The notes under the pieces were generated by a model. That model was not told the DNA's origin. It was given only the letters and a program-made list of their open reading frames with translations, and ran no database searches. 64,000 bases of DNA, taken from assembly GCF_000430845.1 (NCBI RefSeq), contig NZ_AUMU01000009.1, positions 1 to 64,000 of the forward strand, in the 5' to 3' direction. The DNA comes from Chryseobacterium gregarium DSM 19109. Lineage in GTDB: Bacteria > Bacteroidota > Bacteroidia > Flavobacteriales > Weeksellaceae. How positions within the stretch are numbered: position 1 is the stretch's first letter; each line of letters starts with the position of its first letter. Of the stretch, positions 26,541-35,089 are shown piece after piece. A program made the position numbers and the translations under genes.

Positions 26541-26930
26541 TTAGGAATTAATAATTGAGTCCTGAATTTCTTTATATTCTTCATCTGTTAATTTCAGCCT
26601 CTCATTTCTGAAATTCATCTCTTCTATTGTATTGAGAGGAATTAAATGGATATGGGCATGGGGAACTTCCAATCCTACCACTGCCACCCCTACCCTTACA
26701 CAGGGAATCGCATTTTTGATCTTTTTGGCCACTTCCTGAGCAAATCCCCAGAGGTTTTTGTACTCTTCAGTTTCAAGATCGAAAATCAGATCGGTTTCTT
26801 TTTTGGGAACTACCAAGGTATGTCCTTTTACCAAAGGCATCGCATCTAAAAAAGCAATAAAGTTTTCATCTTCGGCAATTTTATAAGAAGGGATCTCGCC
26901 ATTAATGATCTTAGTGAATAGGGTGCTCAT
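26541..26930 (-). CDS. HIT family nucleotide-binding protein
   Basis: A cytoplasmic 129-aa histidine triad protein, probably a nucleotide hydrolase or adenylylated-compound hydrolase of the HINT branch. The triad is visible in EVPHAHIHLIPLN (H-x-H-x-H), and the N-terminal part FTKIINGEIPSYKIAED is typical of the branch. It lies 54 bases after greA, an arrangement common in Bacteroidetes. Confidence 0.93.
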   Translation of the reverse strand: MSTLFTKIINGEIPSYKIAEDENFIAFLDAMPLVKGHTLVVPKKETDLIFDLETEEYKNLWGFAQEVAKKIKNAIPCVRVGVAVVGLEVPHAHIHLIPLNTIEEMNFRNERLKLTDEEYKEIQDSIINS

Positions 26931-26984
26931 TTTTCAGAAATTAATTTAAGATAGAATCAGGTTTAAATATCTAATGGTTAATGA

Positions 26985-27455
26985 TTACAGACTGATGTCC
27001 AGTACTTCAAAAGACAGTTTGTTTCCGTTGGGTAATGTAATATCAGCCGTTTCCCCGATCACTTTGCCCAAAAGCCCTTTGGCAATCGGCGTACTCACAG
27101 AAATTTTCCCTGCTTTAAGATCACTTTCGTTATCAGGAACCAATGTAAATACCTGTTCCTGATTGGTGGCATTATTTTTAAGCCTTACTGTTGTAAGGAT
27201 GGAAACCTTTGAAGTATCTAATTGACTTTCGTCTATAACTTTAGAAGAGGAAATGACATCTTTCAGCTTGGAAATTCTCATTTCAAGCATGCCCTGAGCC
27301 TCTTTTGCCGCATCATACTCTGCATTTTCAGATAAATCCCCCTTGTCTCTGGCTTCTGCAATCTGCATGGTAATTTTCGGTCTTTCTACAGTTTCCAACT
27401 GTTCCAGCTCAGCTTTCATTTTCTCTAACCCCTCCTTTGTAACATAGCTTGCCAT
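26985..27455 (-). CDS. greA: Transcription elongation factor GreA
   Basis: Rescues backtracked RNA polymerase by stimulating transcript cleavage. The N-terminal coiled coil (MASYVTKEGLEKMKAELEQL, then the loop motif DLSENAEYDAAKEAQ with the catalytic acidic residues) and the C-terminal FKBP-like domain (TPIAKGLLGKVIGETADI) are complete. Length from the chosen ATG is 156 aa. An in-frame TTG 9 bases upstream (27464) is a poorer start. An exact TAnnTTTG box (TATATTTG on the minus strand, 27540-27547) lies about 85 bases upstream. Confidence 0.96.
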   Translation of the reverse strand: MASYVTKEGLEKMKAELEQLETVERPKITMQIAEARDKGDLSENAEYDAAKEAQGMLEMRISKLKDVISSSKVIDESQLDTSKVSILTTVRLKNNATNQEQVFTLVPDNESDLKAGKISVSTPIAKGLLGKVIGETADITLPNGNKLSFEVLDISL

Positions 27456-27564
27456 AATTTTCAAAATTTAGTTTTAGTATAAAAAAATAATCCGACATTT
27501 GCCGGACAATGTTTTCGTGTTGTAATTGTTTACTTTATACAAATATATAAAAATTTAAATTGAA

Positions 27565-28017
27565 ATGAAAAAAACTTTTTCAATCTTAACCATAATCACA
27601 TTATTGATTTTCAGTAATTTAACTATACAATCCTGCGGAAGCCGTGAAGACACCGTAAGTTGTTTCCCTAACAACCCGATCAACGTTACATTGAATCTTA
27701 ATCTGCCCGCTTATTACGCCTTAAACCAGGTAGGAGGATGGGTCTATATCAACGAGCAGCAATCAGGAACCCAGGGCCTGATCATTGTAAGATCGTCGGA
27801 TACTACCTTTAAAGTATATGACAGAAATGCACCGCACATATGCCCGGACAATAATACGACCCTCGAAGTCCAGGACAATATCAGAGTGGTCTGCCCGAAA
27901 GACAATGCCCAGTGGATTTTACTGACGGGACAACCGACCGCCGTCGCCAACGTGCCCCCGAAAACCTATCTTTACAATTATGATCCTGCGGGGAAAATTT
28001 TAAATATCTATTATTAA
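27565..28017 (+). CDS. Lipoprotein with degenerate Rieske-like domain
   Basis: A 150-aa lipoprotein. The signal peptide ends in a lipobox with Cys near residue 24 (NLTIQSCGSRED). The rest resembles a Rieske fold: a cluster-1-like segment DRNAPHICPDNN and a cluster-2-like VVCPKDNAQWILLTGQP. The classic C-x-H and C-x-x-H ligands are not intact because the histidines are displaced or missing, so it probably does not hold a normal 2Fe-2S cluster. It is followed after two bases by dtd and is likely co-transcribed. Function unknown. Confidence 0.7.
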   Translation: MKKTFSILTIITLLIFSNLTIQSCGSREDTVSCFPNNPINVTLNLNLPAYYALNQVGGWVYINEQQSGTQGLIIVRSSDTTFKVYDRNAPHICPDNNTTLEVQDNIRVVCPKDNAQWILLTGQPTAVANVPPKTYLYNYDPAGKILNIYY

Positions 28018-28019
28018 AA

Positions 28020-28469
28020 ATGAAAATCGTCATTCAAAGAGTTTCAGAATCCAGTGTAAAAGTGGACGGCAAAACAGCAGGCGAAATCGGTAAAGGCCTG
28101 ATGCTCCTGATCGGGATTGATGAAAATGATGAAAAAACAGATGCAGACTGGCTCATTCAGAAGATTTTAAACCTGAGGATTTTCGGGGATGAAGAAGGCA
28201 AGCTCAATCTTTCCGTACAGGACATCAAAGGGGAAATCCTCTGCATCAGCCAGTTCACACTGATTGCCGATTATAAAAAAGGCAACCGTCCATCTTTCAT
28301 TAAAGCAGCCAGACCTGAAAAAGCCATTCCCCTCTTCGAGTATTTTAAAGAAGAAATCGCAAAATCCGGACTGAAAACGGAAAGCGGGATTTTCGGAGCC
28401 GATATGAAAGTATTATTAATTAACGACGGCCCGGTAACGGTTGTCATGGATTCTATGACCAAAGCTTAA
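28020..28469 (+). CDS. dtd: D-aminoacyl-tRNA deacylase
   Basis: Proofreading enzyme that hydrolyses D-amino acids (notably D-Tyr) and glycine mischarged on tRNA. The 149-aa length is standard. Both family signatures are present: SQFTLIADYKKGNRPSF and the Gly-cisPro motif in INDGPVTVVMD. The N-terminus MKIVIQRVSESSVKVDGK is also typical. It starts two bases after the preceding lipoprotein gene. Confidence 0.97.
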   Translation: MKIVIQRVSESSVKVDGKTAGEIGKGLMLLIGIDENDEKTDADWLIQKILNLRIFGDEEGKLNLSVQDIKGEILCISQFTLIADYKKGNRPSFIKAARPEKAIPLFEYFKEEIAKSGLKTESGIFGADMKVLLINDGPVTVVMDSMTKA

Positions 28470-28498
28470 ATTTACAAAACAGATTATATTTAATAAAC

Positions 28499-29182
28499 AT
28501 GAAAAAGACATTCATTAGTTTAGTTCTGCTGACCGCATTCAATTTTTCTTTTGCGCAAAAAACGTATACGGATGACCAGAAAGCATCCTATTACATCGGG
28601 CTGGATATTGCCCAGAATATGAAAAAACAGGGATTCCCAGTAGATCCGGACCTTTTGGCCCAGGCGATGAAAGATGAGTTCTCCGACAAGCCGAAATTAT
28701 TCCCGAAAGAGGAAATGGGAACTTTCTTACAGGGTTTCATGCAGAAGCAGAATGAAAAAAGACAGGCCCAGGAAAAAGCAAAGGCAGACGAAAACAAAAA
28801 AGCAGGCGCTGAATTTCTTGCCAAAAACAAACAGAACAAAAAAATAGTCACCACTGCAAGCGGACTGCAGTATGAAGTATTGAAAGAAGGCGACAAAAAA
28901 GCCAGACCTGCCGCTTCAAGTACAGCTACCGTGACTTACACCGGAAAACTGATGGACGGTACCGTTTTCGATTCTACGGATAAAAAAGACGGAAAACCTA
29001 TTGAGCTTAACCTTTCCAGTGTTATAAAGGGCTGGACCGAAGGCATACAGCTGATGAGCAGAGGAGCGAAATACCGGTTTTACATTCCTTCCGACCTTGC
29101 TTATGGTGATAACGGAGCGGGCAATGTAATTCCTCCGGGATCAACGCTTATTTTTGATATTGAACTGGTAGATTTTAAATAA
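28499..29182 (+). CDS. FKBP-type peptidyl-prolyl cis-trans isomerase (Mip/FkpA-like)
   Basis: An exported 227-aa folding factor. A signal peptide (MKKTFISLVLLTAFNFSFAQ) precedes an N-terminal alpha-helical dimerisation domain (YYIGLDIAQNMKKQGFPVD, about residues 20-95), a charged linker, and a C-terminal FKBP domain (about 110-227) with GTVFDSTDKKDGKPIELNL, VIKGWTEGIQLMSRGAKYRF and YGDNGAGNVIPPGSTLIF. The layout matches FkpA/Mip proteins that act in the periplasm or on the outer membrane. It ends at the palindrome at 29204-29235. Confidence 0.95.
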   Translation: MKKTFISLVLLTAFNFSFAQKTYTDDQKASYYIGLDIAQNMKKQGFPVDPDLLAQAMKDEFSDKPKLFPKEEMGTFLQGFMQKQNEKRQAQEKAKADENKKAGAEFLAKNKQNKKIVTTASGLQYEVLKEGDKKARPAASSTATVTYTGKLMDGTVFDSTDKKDGKPIELNLSSVIKGWTEGIQLMSRGAKYRFYIPSDLAYGDNGAGNVIPPGSTLIFDIELVDFK

Positions 29183-29203
29183 TAATCATTTTACTATCTG
29201 ACA

Positions 29204-29235
29204 AAAACGTCTTTCAAAATTTTGAAAGACGTTTT
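29204..29235. terminator. Bidirectional terminator
   Basis: A perfect 16-bp arm palindrome AAAACGTCTTTCAAAA/TTTTGAAAGACGTTTT with T runs on both sides, between the FKBP gene and the convergent lipoprotein gene. Confidence 0.85.
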
Positions 29236-29262
29236 TTAAATAAATAAATTTTTATAAAAAAA

Positions 29263-29775
29263 TTAATTCGCAGGAATACTGCTGAAATTAAGGGCAATTC
29301 TAAGGTTCATGTCTGAACTGGTCTGGTTTTTAAGTTCATATACGGTTCTTACCGTAAGTCCCGTACTTTTCACCACCGTATCCAGAAAACCTGAGTTTTC
29401 AATATCAAGACTCAAACTTGAAGCATCCGTAGAAATATTTGATCTTGAAGCAACCAGTCTTTCTCCGGTTCCGTTTGATGAGATATATACTTTAATCGAT
29501 TTAAAAGCATTCAGACTTCCGCCTGAAGGAGATACTACCGAAACTTTTGCCTCTGAAATCCTGACATCTTTAATTTGTGCATTATTATTACCGCCAAACC
29601 ATGTCTGAACGTTGGAAGCCGTAGAAGATGATGAAACCTCGTTATTGGCAGGAACTCCGGTAGAAACTAAAACATTGGCCGTATAGGGAAATGTATTCTG
29701 AACCAGCGACTGTACGGTTCCACAGCTTACCAAAGCCGCTGAAGCCACTGCCGCTGACAAAAACATATTTTTCAT
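29263..29775 (-). CDS. Hypothetical lipoprotein
   Basis: A 170-aa protein from the ATG at 29775, starting MKNMFLSAAVASAALVSCGT with a lipobox Cys at residue 18. The frame extends upstream to 29835, but that would put 20 residues before the signal peptide, so the later start is chosen. The mature part is Ser/Asn-rich with beta-strand character (NAFKSIKVYISSNGTGERL), suggesting an outer-membrane-anchored beta protein. I do not recognise the family. Confidence 0.75.
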   Translation of the reverse strand: MKNMFLSAAVASAALVSCGTVQSLVQNTFPYTANVLVSTGVPANNEVSSSSTASNVQTWFGGNNNAQIKDVRISEAKVSVVSPSGGSLNAFKSIKVYISSNGTGERLVASRSNISTDASSLSLDIENSGFLDTVVKSTGLTVRTVYELKNQTSSDMNLRIALNFSSIPAN

Positions 29776-29827
29776 AATGATAAATTTTAAAGTTGTATTT
29801 GCAGAAATTATACCAAACGACAAAAAA

Positions 29828-30373
29828 TTATTCAATGCTTACGGTAAAACTCCCTTTGGTATTTCCTGAAGCCATATTGCTTTTCCCGATCATCAGCCAG
29901 ACTTCTCCTTTCTCTTTTACTTCATAGGTGATCTCTCTGCCGAAAGGGCCATCGTAATCACCGTTCGGCAGCCTGATCTGGTTAAACCTGATATTAAAAT
30001 CCTTTTCTTTCGTCGATATTTCAGCCTTGATTCCAGGCTTATTAAACCCGGTTACTTTAAGCACGAATTCCTGGCCGTCTTTGGTAAATTCCTCACCCAA
30101 GGTCACAGGAAGCTGCTCTGCATCTATTGTCCTGGTAATTTTTCCTTCCTTTACTTCCCGCATCACGCCTGTCTTCAACACTTCTTTGGTTTTCGGAGCA
30201 TTATTGATTACGGAATCCCTCATCCTCAATGCAGCAGAATCTTTTTTTTCCGAAGAGACAGGCTGCTCTGTCACCATCGATGAATCCATTCCGGAAGAAG
30301 TTTCGGAAACAACCGGATCTTTTTTACAGGAAACCATAACCAACGGAATGAGCAATAAGGATTTTTTCATCAT
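29828..30373 (-). CDS. Hypothetical lipoprotein
   Basis: A 181-aa protein from the ATG at 30373, starting MMKKSLLLIPLVMVSCKKD with a lipobox Cys at residue 16. The longer frame to 30451 would place a non-signal stretch first and is rejected. A low-complexity Ser/Thr/Glu stretch (about residues 17-60) precedes a beta-rich C-terminal domain (TLGEEFTKDGQEFVLKVTGF, ending NTKGSFTVSIE). It lies upstream of the other lipoprotein on the same strand with a 52-base gap, possibly one unit. Function unknown. Confidence 0.72.
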   Translation of the reverse strand: MMKKSLLLIPLVMVSCKKDPVVSETSSGMDSSMVTEQPVSSEKKDSAALRMRDSVINNAPKTKEVLKTGVMREVKEGKITRTIDAEQLPVTLGEEFTKDGQEFVLKVTGFNKPGIKAEISTKEKDFNIRFNQIRLPNGDYDGPFGREITYEVKEKGEVWLMIGKSNMASGNTKGSFTVSIE

Positions 30374-30630
30374 AATTCTTTTGTATAATAGTTTAAACAT
30401 CTCGTTCACCACCCGCATAAGGTAAAAAAATCTGATTATCAACCAATGCAACTTTTCGGTCTACTCTATTTTAAATTTAAACAGATTGATATTAAAGCCA
30501 TCTGACTTTTGAGTATACAGAAAAGCCAAAACTGTTCCATCTTCAGGATTTTAAACTTAAAAAAATATTAGAATCAGCTTCAGTGGATGTAATTTTTTAT
30601 TTTAAAAACTTTTATTTTCAGTTATGAGGT

Positions 30631-32001
30631 TTACCGTACAGTCTGATAATAAAGGGCCTTGGAAAGAAATTTCTTGTTTTTCCGTGGCTTCACCTTATTC
30701 AGAATTTCGGCTTTTAATTTTAAATTGCCTTTCTCTTCGGCATACTTCAGGAGCTGCTTTTCATTAAACCTGATTTCGTTCATATGATAATTTAAAGCAA
30801 AGTCTTTACGCTTCATATTTTCAGCAGTAATAATGCCGCCCCAGTTGATATAGCTGCAGATCAGAACCGTACCGTATACATACCAGGTCATGGTGTTGAA
30901 AAGAAAAGCATTCTTCTTTTGCATCTGGATTTTGATGAGTGTCATGATTAAACCTACCAATGACAACATGAGAAATACGTAAACCCCTAACCGTTTGTAG
31001 GTAAACCCATAGTTGATAATATATTCCGAATTTTTCACCATGGCAGAAATGATCAGTACAGCGTTCAGCAGGATCCATATTTTAGCTAAGATTTTCATCA
31101 GTCCCGCTTTCGGATCAAAATTAAAACCGGATTTGAAGTAAAACATAATTACCAAAACGGCCATTATAATGGATAGGATCACTGCGTTTACCCTTTCATG
31201 GGTTTCTTCCGAAAGACGGCCGGGGGTTTTTGGCGTTTCATAAAACTGTTCATAGTTATAGGTGATGATGAAAAAGATCAGCATGATATTTAAAGTGAAG
31301 AAAGAAACCACTCCGCTCATTCTTTCAGCATCCAGATCAAGAAATGAATAAGTCGGCTTCTGAATCTGATCTCTTACTTTGAAATCATTATCCAGAACAG
31401 GATTGTTTTTATAGATTAATTTTTCCACGGCATAATTCCAGTAATTAAAGGCGATAAAAAAACCTAAAATGATCATCGCAACAAGCTGCCAGAAATTAAT
31501 GTCAAATTCTACATTAGCAAAAAGATTGGCAAAATGATCGCTCCCCGCAGAATAAATTCCAAAGAAAGCCGAAATTAAAAACAACGGAATGAGCACAAAT
31601 GCCAGCGTTTTCTGCCATAGCCCAGGGACATTTCTTTTAGGCAGCCATTCATCAAAGCTGAAGAATCTGCAGAGAGATGTAAATGCATTCACAATAATAA
31701 CCGGAATCAGTAAAAGGATTTTCATCCGCCTGTTTTTTGACCGGTATCCTAACAATAAAAGGGAACTTACCTCCGCCAGGAATGAGGCCAAATCTCCATA
31801 CCAGGCAAATGCTATACTTGAAAGTACGCTTGTCAGGAAAAGGAAAATAAAGGTCATGGTTCTATTTCTTACGGGCGTTCTAATAAAAGTAAGAAGGGCA
31901 TAGATGATCCCGATAATCCCGAGATTCAGGCCTGTATTCTGATCGTAAAATACAATAACAAACAGAGCGGTGGTAAGAAATATATAGTGATGTGTTTTCA
32001 T
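30631..32001 (-). CDS. Polytopic membrane protein (DUF4153/DUF4173-like)
   Basis: A 456-aa protein with about 11 hydrophobic segments and a cytoplasmic C-terminal tail rich in Lys. It resembles the DUF4173/DUF4153 group, with FTYKRLGVYVFLMLSLVGL as a typical segment. The group has no established function. It is the last gene of a minus-strand run after the Coq4-like gene, with a 25-base gap. Family assignment is from memory of conserved segments. Confidence 0.7.
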   Translation of the reverse strand: MKTHHYIFLTTALFVIVFYDQNTGLNLGIIGIIYALLTFIRTPVRNRTMTFIFLFLTSVLSSIAFAWYGDLASFLAEVSSLLLLGYRSKNRRMKILLLIPVIIVNAFTSLCRFFSFDEWLPKRNVPGLWQKTLAFVLIPLFLISAFFGIYSAGSDHFANLFANVEFDINFWQLVAMIILGFFIAFNYWNYAVEKLIYKNNPVLDNDFKVRDQIQKPTYSFLDLDAERMSGVVSFFTLNIMLIFFIITYNYEQFYETPKTPGRLSEETHERVNAVILSIIMAVLVIMFYFKSGFNFDPKAGLMKILAKIWILLNAVLIISAMVKNSEYIINYGFTYKRLGVYVFLMLSLVGLIMTLIKIQMQKKNAFLFNTMTWYVYGTVLICSYINWGGIITAENMKRKDFALNYHMNEIRFNEKQLLKYAEEKGNLKLKAEILNKVKPRKNKKFLSKALYYQTVR

Positions 32002-32026
32002 AGTATGGAATTTTAAAATTGTAATA

Positions 32027-32512
32027 TTAATATAGAGCCTGGGTTTCTTTTTGACGGATAAAATCTTTCAGGTGGTCAAAATTCTGCCACAAAAGACCTT
32101 CAAAATCCCAATGATGGAAAGCCTTCATATTTTGTCCTTTACGGAAAGCTTTTAAATACGTTTTGAAATACTCAGGAAAAACCATGGTCCCCAAAGCCAG
32201 AACTCCTAAAAGATAAGCGCTTCGCTTCCCGTTTCCGAAAAGCAGATACTGCATGGCAATTTCATCCTGAATATTGGTTCCGAAATCTGTGATCAGATGA
32301 TACACATCATGGTTTTCCATCTTGGCAATCATTCGGAAACCATGGTTGTGATAAAATTCACCCAAGGTTCTCCCAAGAGAATCTTCATTGAAACTCAACA
32401 GCTGTTTTTCATTGAACTGCCATTGCCTTTTTTTCTTTTTAAAATATTTCCTGTACTGCTTCTGTGAACTTTCGTACATAAAGATGATAAAGCGGACGCG
32501 TAGTGTTTTCAT
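32027..32512 (-). CDS. Coq4 family protein
   Basis: A 161-aa protein with the Coq4 zinc motif H-D-x-x-H-x11-E intact: H68, D69, H72 and E84 in NHDVYHLITDFGTNIQDE. A central LLFGNGKRSAYLLGVLALG segment follows. Coq4 organises or acts in ubiquinone synthesis in eukaryotes and proteobacteria, but Flavobacteriia normally use menaquinone, so the role here is unclear. An alternative ATG at 32479 would drop 11 residues. It is co-directional with the DUF4173-like gene. Confidence 0.78.
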   Translation of the reverse strand: MKTLRVRFIIFMYESSQKQYRKYFKKKKRQWQFNEKQLLSFNEDSLGRTLGEFYHNHGFRMIAKMENHDVYHLITDFGTNIQDEIAMQYLLFGNGKRSAYLLGVLALGTMVFPEYFKTYLKAFRKGQNMKAFHHWDFEGLLWQNFDHLKDFIRQKETQALY

Positions 32513-32590
32513 AATTTAAAGATTTTATAGTATTCAGGTCTGTAAAGTGACTGCCATCAGGATGGGGAAGTTTTAAGTTTTGTTTCGTGT

Positions 32591-32890
32591 TTAAAAATTC
32601 AGAAGAGATGTTCCTATAAAAAAATAGAGAACTGATACCGGAATATTTATACAGATAATTAATGATGCTCTCATGCAGGTTTTGAGTTGATCTGTATTGA
32701 TCAGGCCGTAAATCACTAAACACAAGATCACTGATAAATTTATTATAGCCCCGAAGATTAAAAGAAGATAGCCTCCGATTGCGAACTGATCATTTTTGGA
32801 AACTATATATCCGAAAAGGCATATATTTCCTAAGATCAATGAAAGCCAAAAGAAAAACTTTCCAACTGATATGATTTTTTTATTATCCAT
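32591..32890 (-). CDS. Small three-helix membrane protein
   Basis: A 99-aa protein with three likely membrane helices (VGKFFFWLSLILGNICLFGYI, GGYLLLIFGAIINLSVILCL and a C-terminal LIICINIPVSVLYFFIG). The layout resembles many small Bacteroidetes membrane proteins of unknown function. It starts 11 bases after the phosphoesterase stop. An overlapping frame at 32439-32723 is rejected because it lacks these features. Confidence 0.65.
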   Translation of the reverse strand: MDNKKIISVGKFFFWLSLILGNICLFGYIVSKNDQFAIGGYLLLIFGAIINLSVILCLVIYGLINTDQLKTCMRASLIICINIPVSVLYFFIGTSLLNF

Positions 32891-32900
32891 TATTTTAAGT

Positions 32901-33743
32901 TTAAGCCTGAGTTAAAGTAAAAACTGTAATTTCCGGGCGCACCATAAACCTCACCTGAAAAGAATGCCCTAAGGCCCGGTTGATATAGAGCATTCTTCCG
33001 TCTTCCAAATCAATTTCCCCAGAAATGTATTTTTTGTTTTCGACAGGAAGAACGGGCGTGATCACTCCGGGAATCCGGCATTGTCCGCCGTGCGTATGAC
33101 CACTCAAGATCCAGCCCTGATAACCGTTCCAGACCTTTTTATCGCAGACATCGGGATTATGGCAAAGCACCAGATTTGCTTTTCCGGGATCATAATCTTT
33201 CATCACCTTCATCGGATCAAAATTGGGAGACCATAAATCATCAAAGCCGATGATATTTAAGCCGTGAGATTCTTCCTGTTCATTCATCAGCATGGTCACG
33301 CCACTGTTTTGAAGGATGCGGCAAACCTGTTCTGAAGAGCCCAGGTTTTTCCAGCCTTCTCCGTAATCATGATTGCCGAGGATCCCAAAAGTCCCCATTT
33401 TTCCATAGACTGCTTTTTCCATCACTTTTAAAAGGTGTTTTTGATCTTCTGAAGTTCCGTGATTGACGTAATCTCCCGTATATACCACAAAATCCGGATC
33501 GAATTTTTTCGCTTTCTGGAAAGATTCAATCAGAAAATTCCAGTCGAAACGGTTTCCTACATGCAAATCTGAAATCTGCATCAGTATCTTTCCTTCCAAT
33601 GCTGCCGGCAAATTTTTTATCGGAAGCTTCCTCTCTACAAACTCTACCCAAAAAGGCTCGATCTGCCAGGAATACAGAAAGGGCAAAGCTCCAGCTGCTG
33701 AAAGCTGCAGAAGTTTCTTGAGAAAATGTTTTCTGGTCATCAT
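32901..33743 (-). CDS. Metallophosphoesterase (YkuE-like)
   Basis: A calcineurin-type phosphoesterase of 280 aa. Metal-binding motifs are in order: ISDLHVGNR (D-x-H), VYTGDYVNHG (G-D), GILGNHDYG (G-N-H-D), and SGHTHGGQCRIP (G-H-T-H-G-G). The N-terminus (MMTRKHFLKKLLQLSAAGALP) is a membrane anchor or export signal. The G-H-T-H-G-G-Q form is typical of YkuE-type enzymes that act on lipids or cell-envelope substrates. The substrate is not identified. Confidence 0.9.
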   Translation of the reverse strand: MMTRKHFLKKLLQLSAAGALPFLYSWQIEPFWVEFVERKLPIKNLPAALEGKILMQISDLHVGNRFDWNFLIESFQKAKKFDPDFVVYTGDYVNHGTSEDQKHLLKVMEKAVYGKMGTFGILGNHDYGEGWKNLGSSEQVCRILQNSGVTMLMNEQEESHGLNIIGFDDLWSPNFDPMKVMKDYDPGKANLVLCHNPDVCDKKVWNGYQGWILSGHTHGGQCRIPGVITPVLPVENKKYISGEIDLEDGRMLYINRALGHSFQVRFMVRPEITVFTLTQA

Positions 33744-33761
33744 TTCAGAATTAATGACAAA

Positions 33762-34052
33762 CTAATTTCCAGCGAAAGGAGTTCCGAAGATTCCGACCGC
33801 CAATTCTGTCCAGATAAGCATCAGCAGGAGAACAATTGCCACACCCATAAGAATTTTCCAGGTTTTGTTCTGTACTGTTCTCTGTATCAAATCAACAAGA
33901 AAAGCGGTTCCGAATAAAAGTATACCTCCGATTATAAAATCGTTTACCGACCAATTAAATTCCCCAGAAAAAATATTTCCCAGCAGCGGAATGCATAATA
34001 AAACTGCAGGCAGCGTGTAAATGAGCGTTGTTGTTTGTTTTTGAGTAGTCAT
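33762..34052 (-). CDS. Small membrane protein under the winged-helix operator
   Basis: A 96-aa protein with three hydrophobic helices (TLIYTLPAVLLCIPLLGNIF, DFIIGGILLFGTAFLVDLI, WKILMGVAIVLLLMLIWTEL). I do not know its function. Its upstream region carries the palindrome ACTTTG-TATTT-CAAAGT (34079-34095), also found before the regulator operon, so it is probably controlled by the same winged-helix protein. Confidence 0.75.
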   Translation of the reverse strand: MTTQKQTTTLIYTLPAVLLCIPLLGNIFSGEFNWSVNDFIIGGILLFGTAFLVDLIQRTVQNKTWKILMGVAIVLLLMLIWTELAVGIFGTPFAGN

Positions 34053-34078
34053 TTTTTTTGATTTTAATTTTATAAAGT

Positions 34079-34095
34079 ACTTTGTATTTCAAAGT
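34079..34095. promoter_or_regulatory. Palindromic operator 1 (ACTTTG-N5-CAAAGT)
   Basis: A 17-bp inverted repeat upstream of the 96-aa membrane protein gene. On the minus strand it overlaps an exact -7 box TAACTTTG, so a bound regulator would block transcription. The same palindrome occurs at 35091-35107. Confidence 0.65.
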
Positions 34096-34117
34096 TAATT
34101 AGCAAAAAAATATAGAG

Positions 34118-34408
34118 TTATCTTGCTATTAATTTTTCCAAGGCATCTAGATGCTCGGTAAAGGCAGTCCGTCCAGATTGCGTCACCCGGTAAGAAGTCT
34201 TTGGCTTTTTGCCTACGAATTCTTTTTTCACTTCAATATAATGGGCCTTTTCCAGAGCATTGCTGTGGCTGGCCATATTCCCGTCAGTAATTTCCAGCAG
34301 GCTTTTCATCTCTGAAAAATCAACCCAGTCGTTGACCATAAGGACAGACATAATGCCCAGTCTTACACGGCTTTCGAATTCTTTGTTGAGTTGATTTATA
34401 TTGATCAT
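34118..34408 (-). CDS. Winged-helix transcriptional regulator
   Basis: A 96-aa DNA-binding protein. Helices around RVRLGIMSVLMVNDWVDFSEM and LEITDGNMASHSNALEKAHY (recognition helix) are followed by the wing VKKEFVGKKPKTSYRVTQSG. This looks like the compact MarR/ArsR-related 'winged helix DNA-binding' family common in Bacteroidetes, usually encoded with small membrane proteins. It is the second gene after a 212-aa-frame membrane protein with a 57-base gap. The two palindromes in the neighbourhood are likely its binding sites, giving autoregulation. The ligand is unknown. Confidence 0.88.
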   Translation of the reverse strand: MININQLNKEFESRVRLGIMSVLMVNDWVDFSEMKSLLEITDGNMASHSNALEKAHYIEVKKEFVGKKPKTSYRVTQSGRTAFTEHLDALEKLIAR

Positions 34409-34465
34409 AATCAGAGTGTGGTTTACAGGATGTTTAACAGCTCTTTCCAGCCTGCAATTTATAAT

Positions 34466-35083
34466 TTATTTATATTTTTTGTGCATAATCAGGCCGTATA
34501 CAATATGCAGAATGCCAAAACCAATGGTCCAGAAAAGCAGCCCCCAGCCTAAAAAGAACAAGGAAACCAATCCTAAAACAATCTGGCAGTAGCCTAAATA
34601 TTTTATATCAGTCAGTGTATACCTTTCCGCATTTACCAGAGCCAGGCCGTAAAAGACCAGCGTTGCAGGAGCAACAAATACAAACAGGTGATGAAAAAGA
34701 AGGGCTAAGCAAAATATACCCCCGGCCAGTAAGGGAACAGCAAAAGTAATCAAAAGGCGCTTTGTTGTGGCATCCCATATTTTAAGCCCTTTTCTTCTGC
34801 TTTTATTAGCGGTAAAAATATATCCGCTGAGCACAGCAGCTAATAAAATCAAAGTCCCTACCAGTACAAGTTCTTTTACAAGGGACAGCCCGAAAATGTT
34901 TCTTTCTCCGTCAAAATAGTCAATTCCTTCTCTTTTAAAAACGAAGTATACATATACGGCACCAATAACAGCAGCCAGCCCTGCAACCACTCCGGATAAA
35001 CCGCTCAGAGAAATAAACCGGGAAGACCGTTCCATCATAGAACGGATATGCAATAAGTCTTCGTGATAGTTTTTCGAATCCAT
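34466..35083 (-). CDS. Membrane protein in the winged-helix operon
   Basis: A 205-aa protein from the ATG at 35083 (MDSKNYHEDLLHIRSMMERS). The upstream start at 35104 would lie inside the operator. A soluble N-terminal helix precedes about six hydrophobic segments, e.g. GLSGVVAGLAAVIGAVYVYF and FAVPLLAGGIFCLALLFHHL, in three pairs. The C-terminus is basic. I recall similar proteins next to winged-helix regulators in Bacteroidetes but no defined function. Confidence 0.8.
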   Translation of the reverse strand: MDSKNYHEDLLHIRSMMERSSRFISLSGLSGVVAGLAAVIGAVYVYFVFKREGIDYFDGERNIFGLSLVKELVLVGTLILLAAVLSGYIFTANKSRRKGLKIWDATTKRLLITFAVPLLAGGIFCLALLFHHLFVFVAPATLVFYGLALVNAERYTLTDIKYLGYCQIVLGLVSLFFLGWGLLFWTIGFGILHIVYGLIMHKKYK

Positions 35084-35089
35084 ATAAAG

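Noticed and set aside
32439-32723. A 94-codon minus-strand frame
   Set aside because: It overlaps two better genes in another frame and has no signal, helix or domain pattern.
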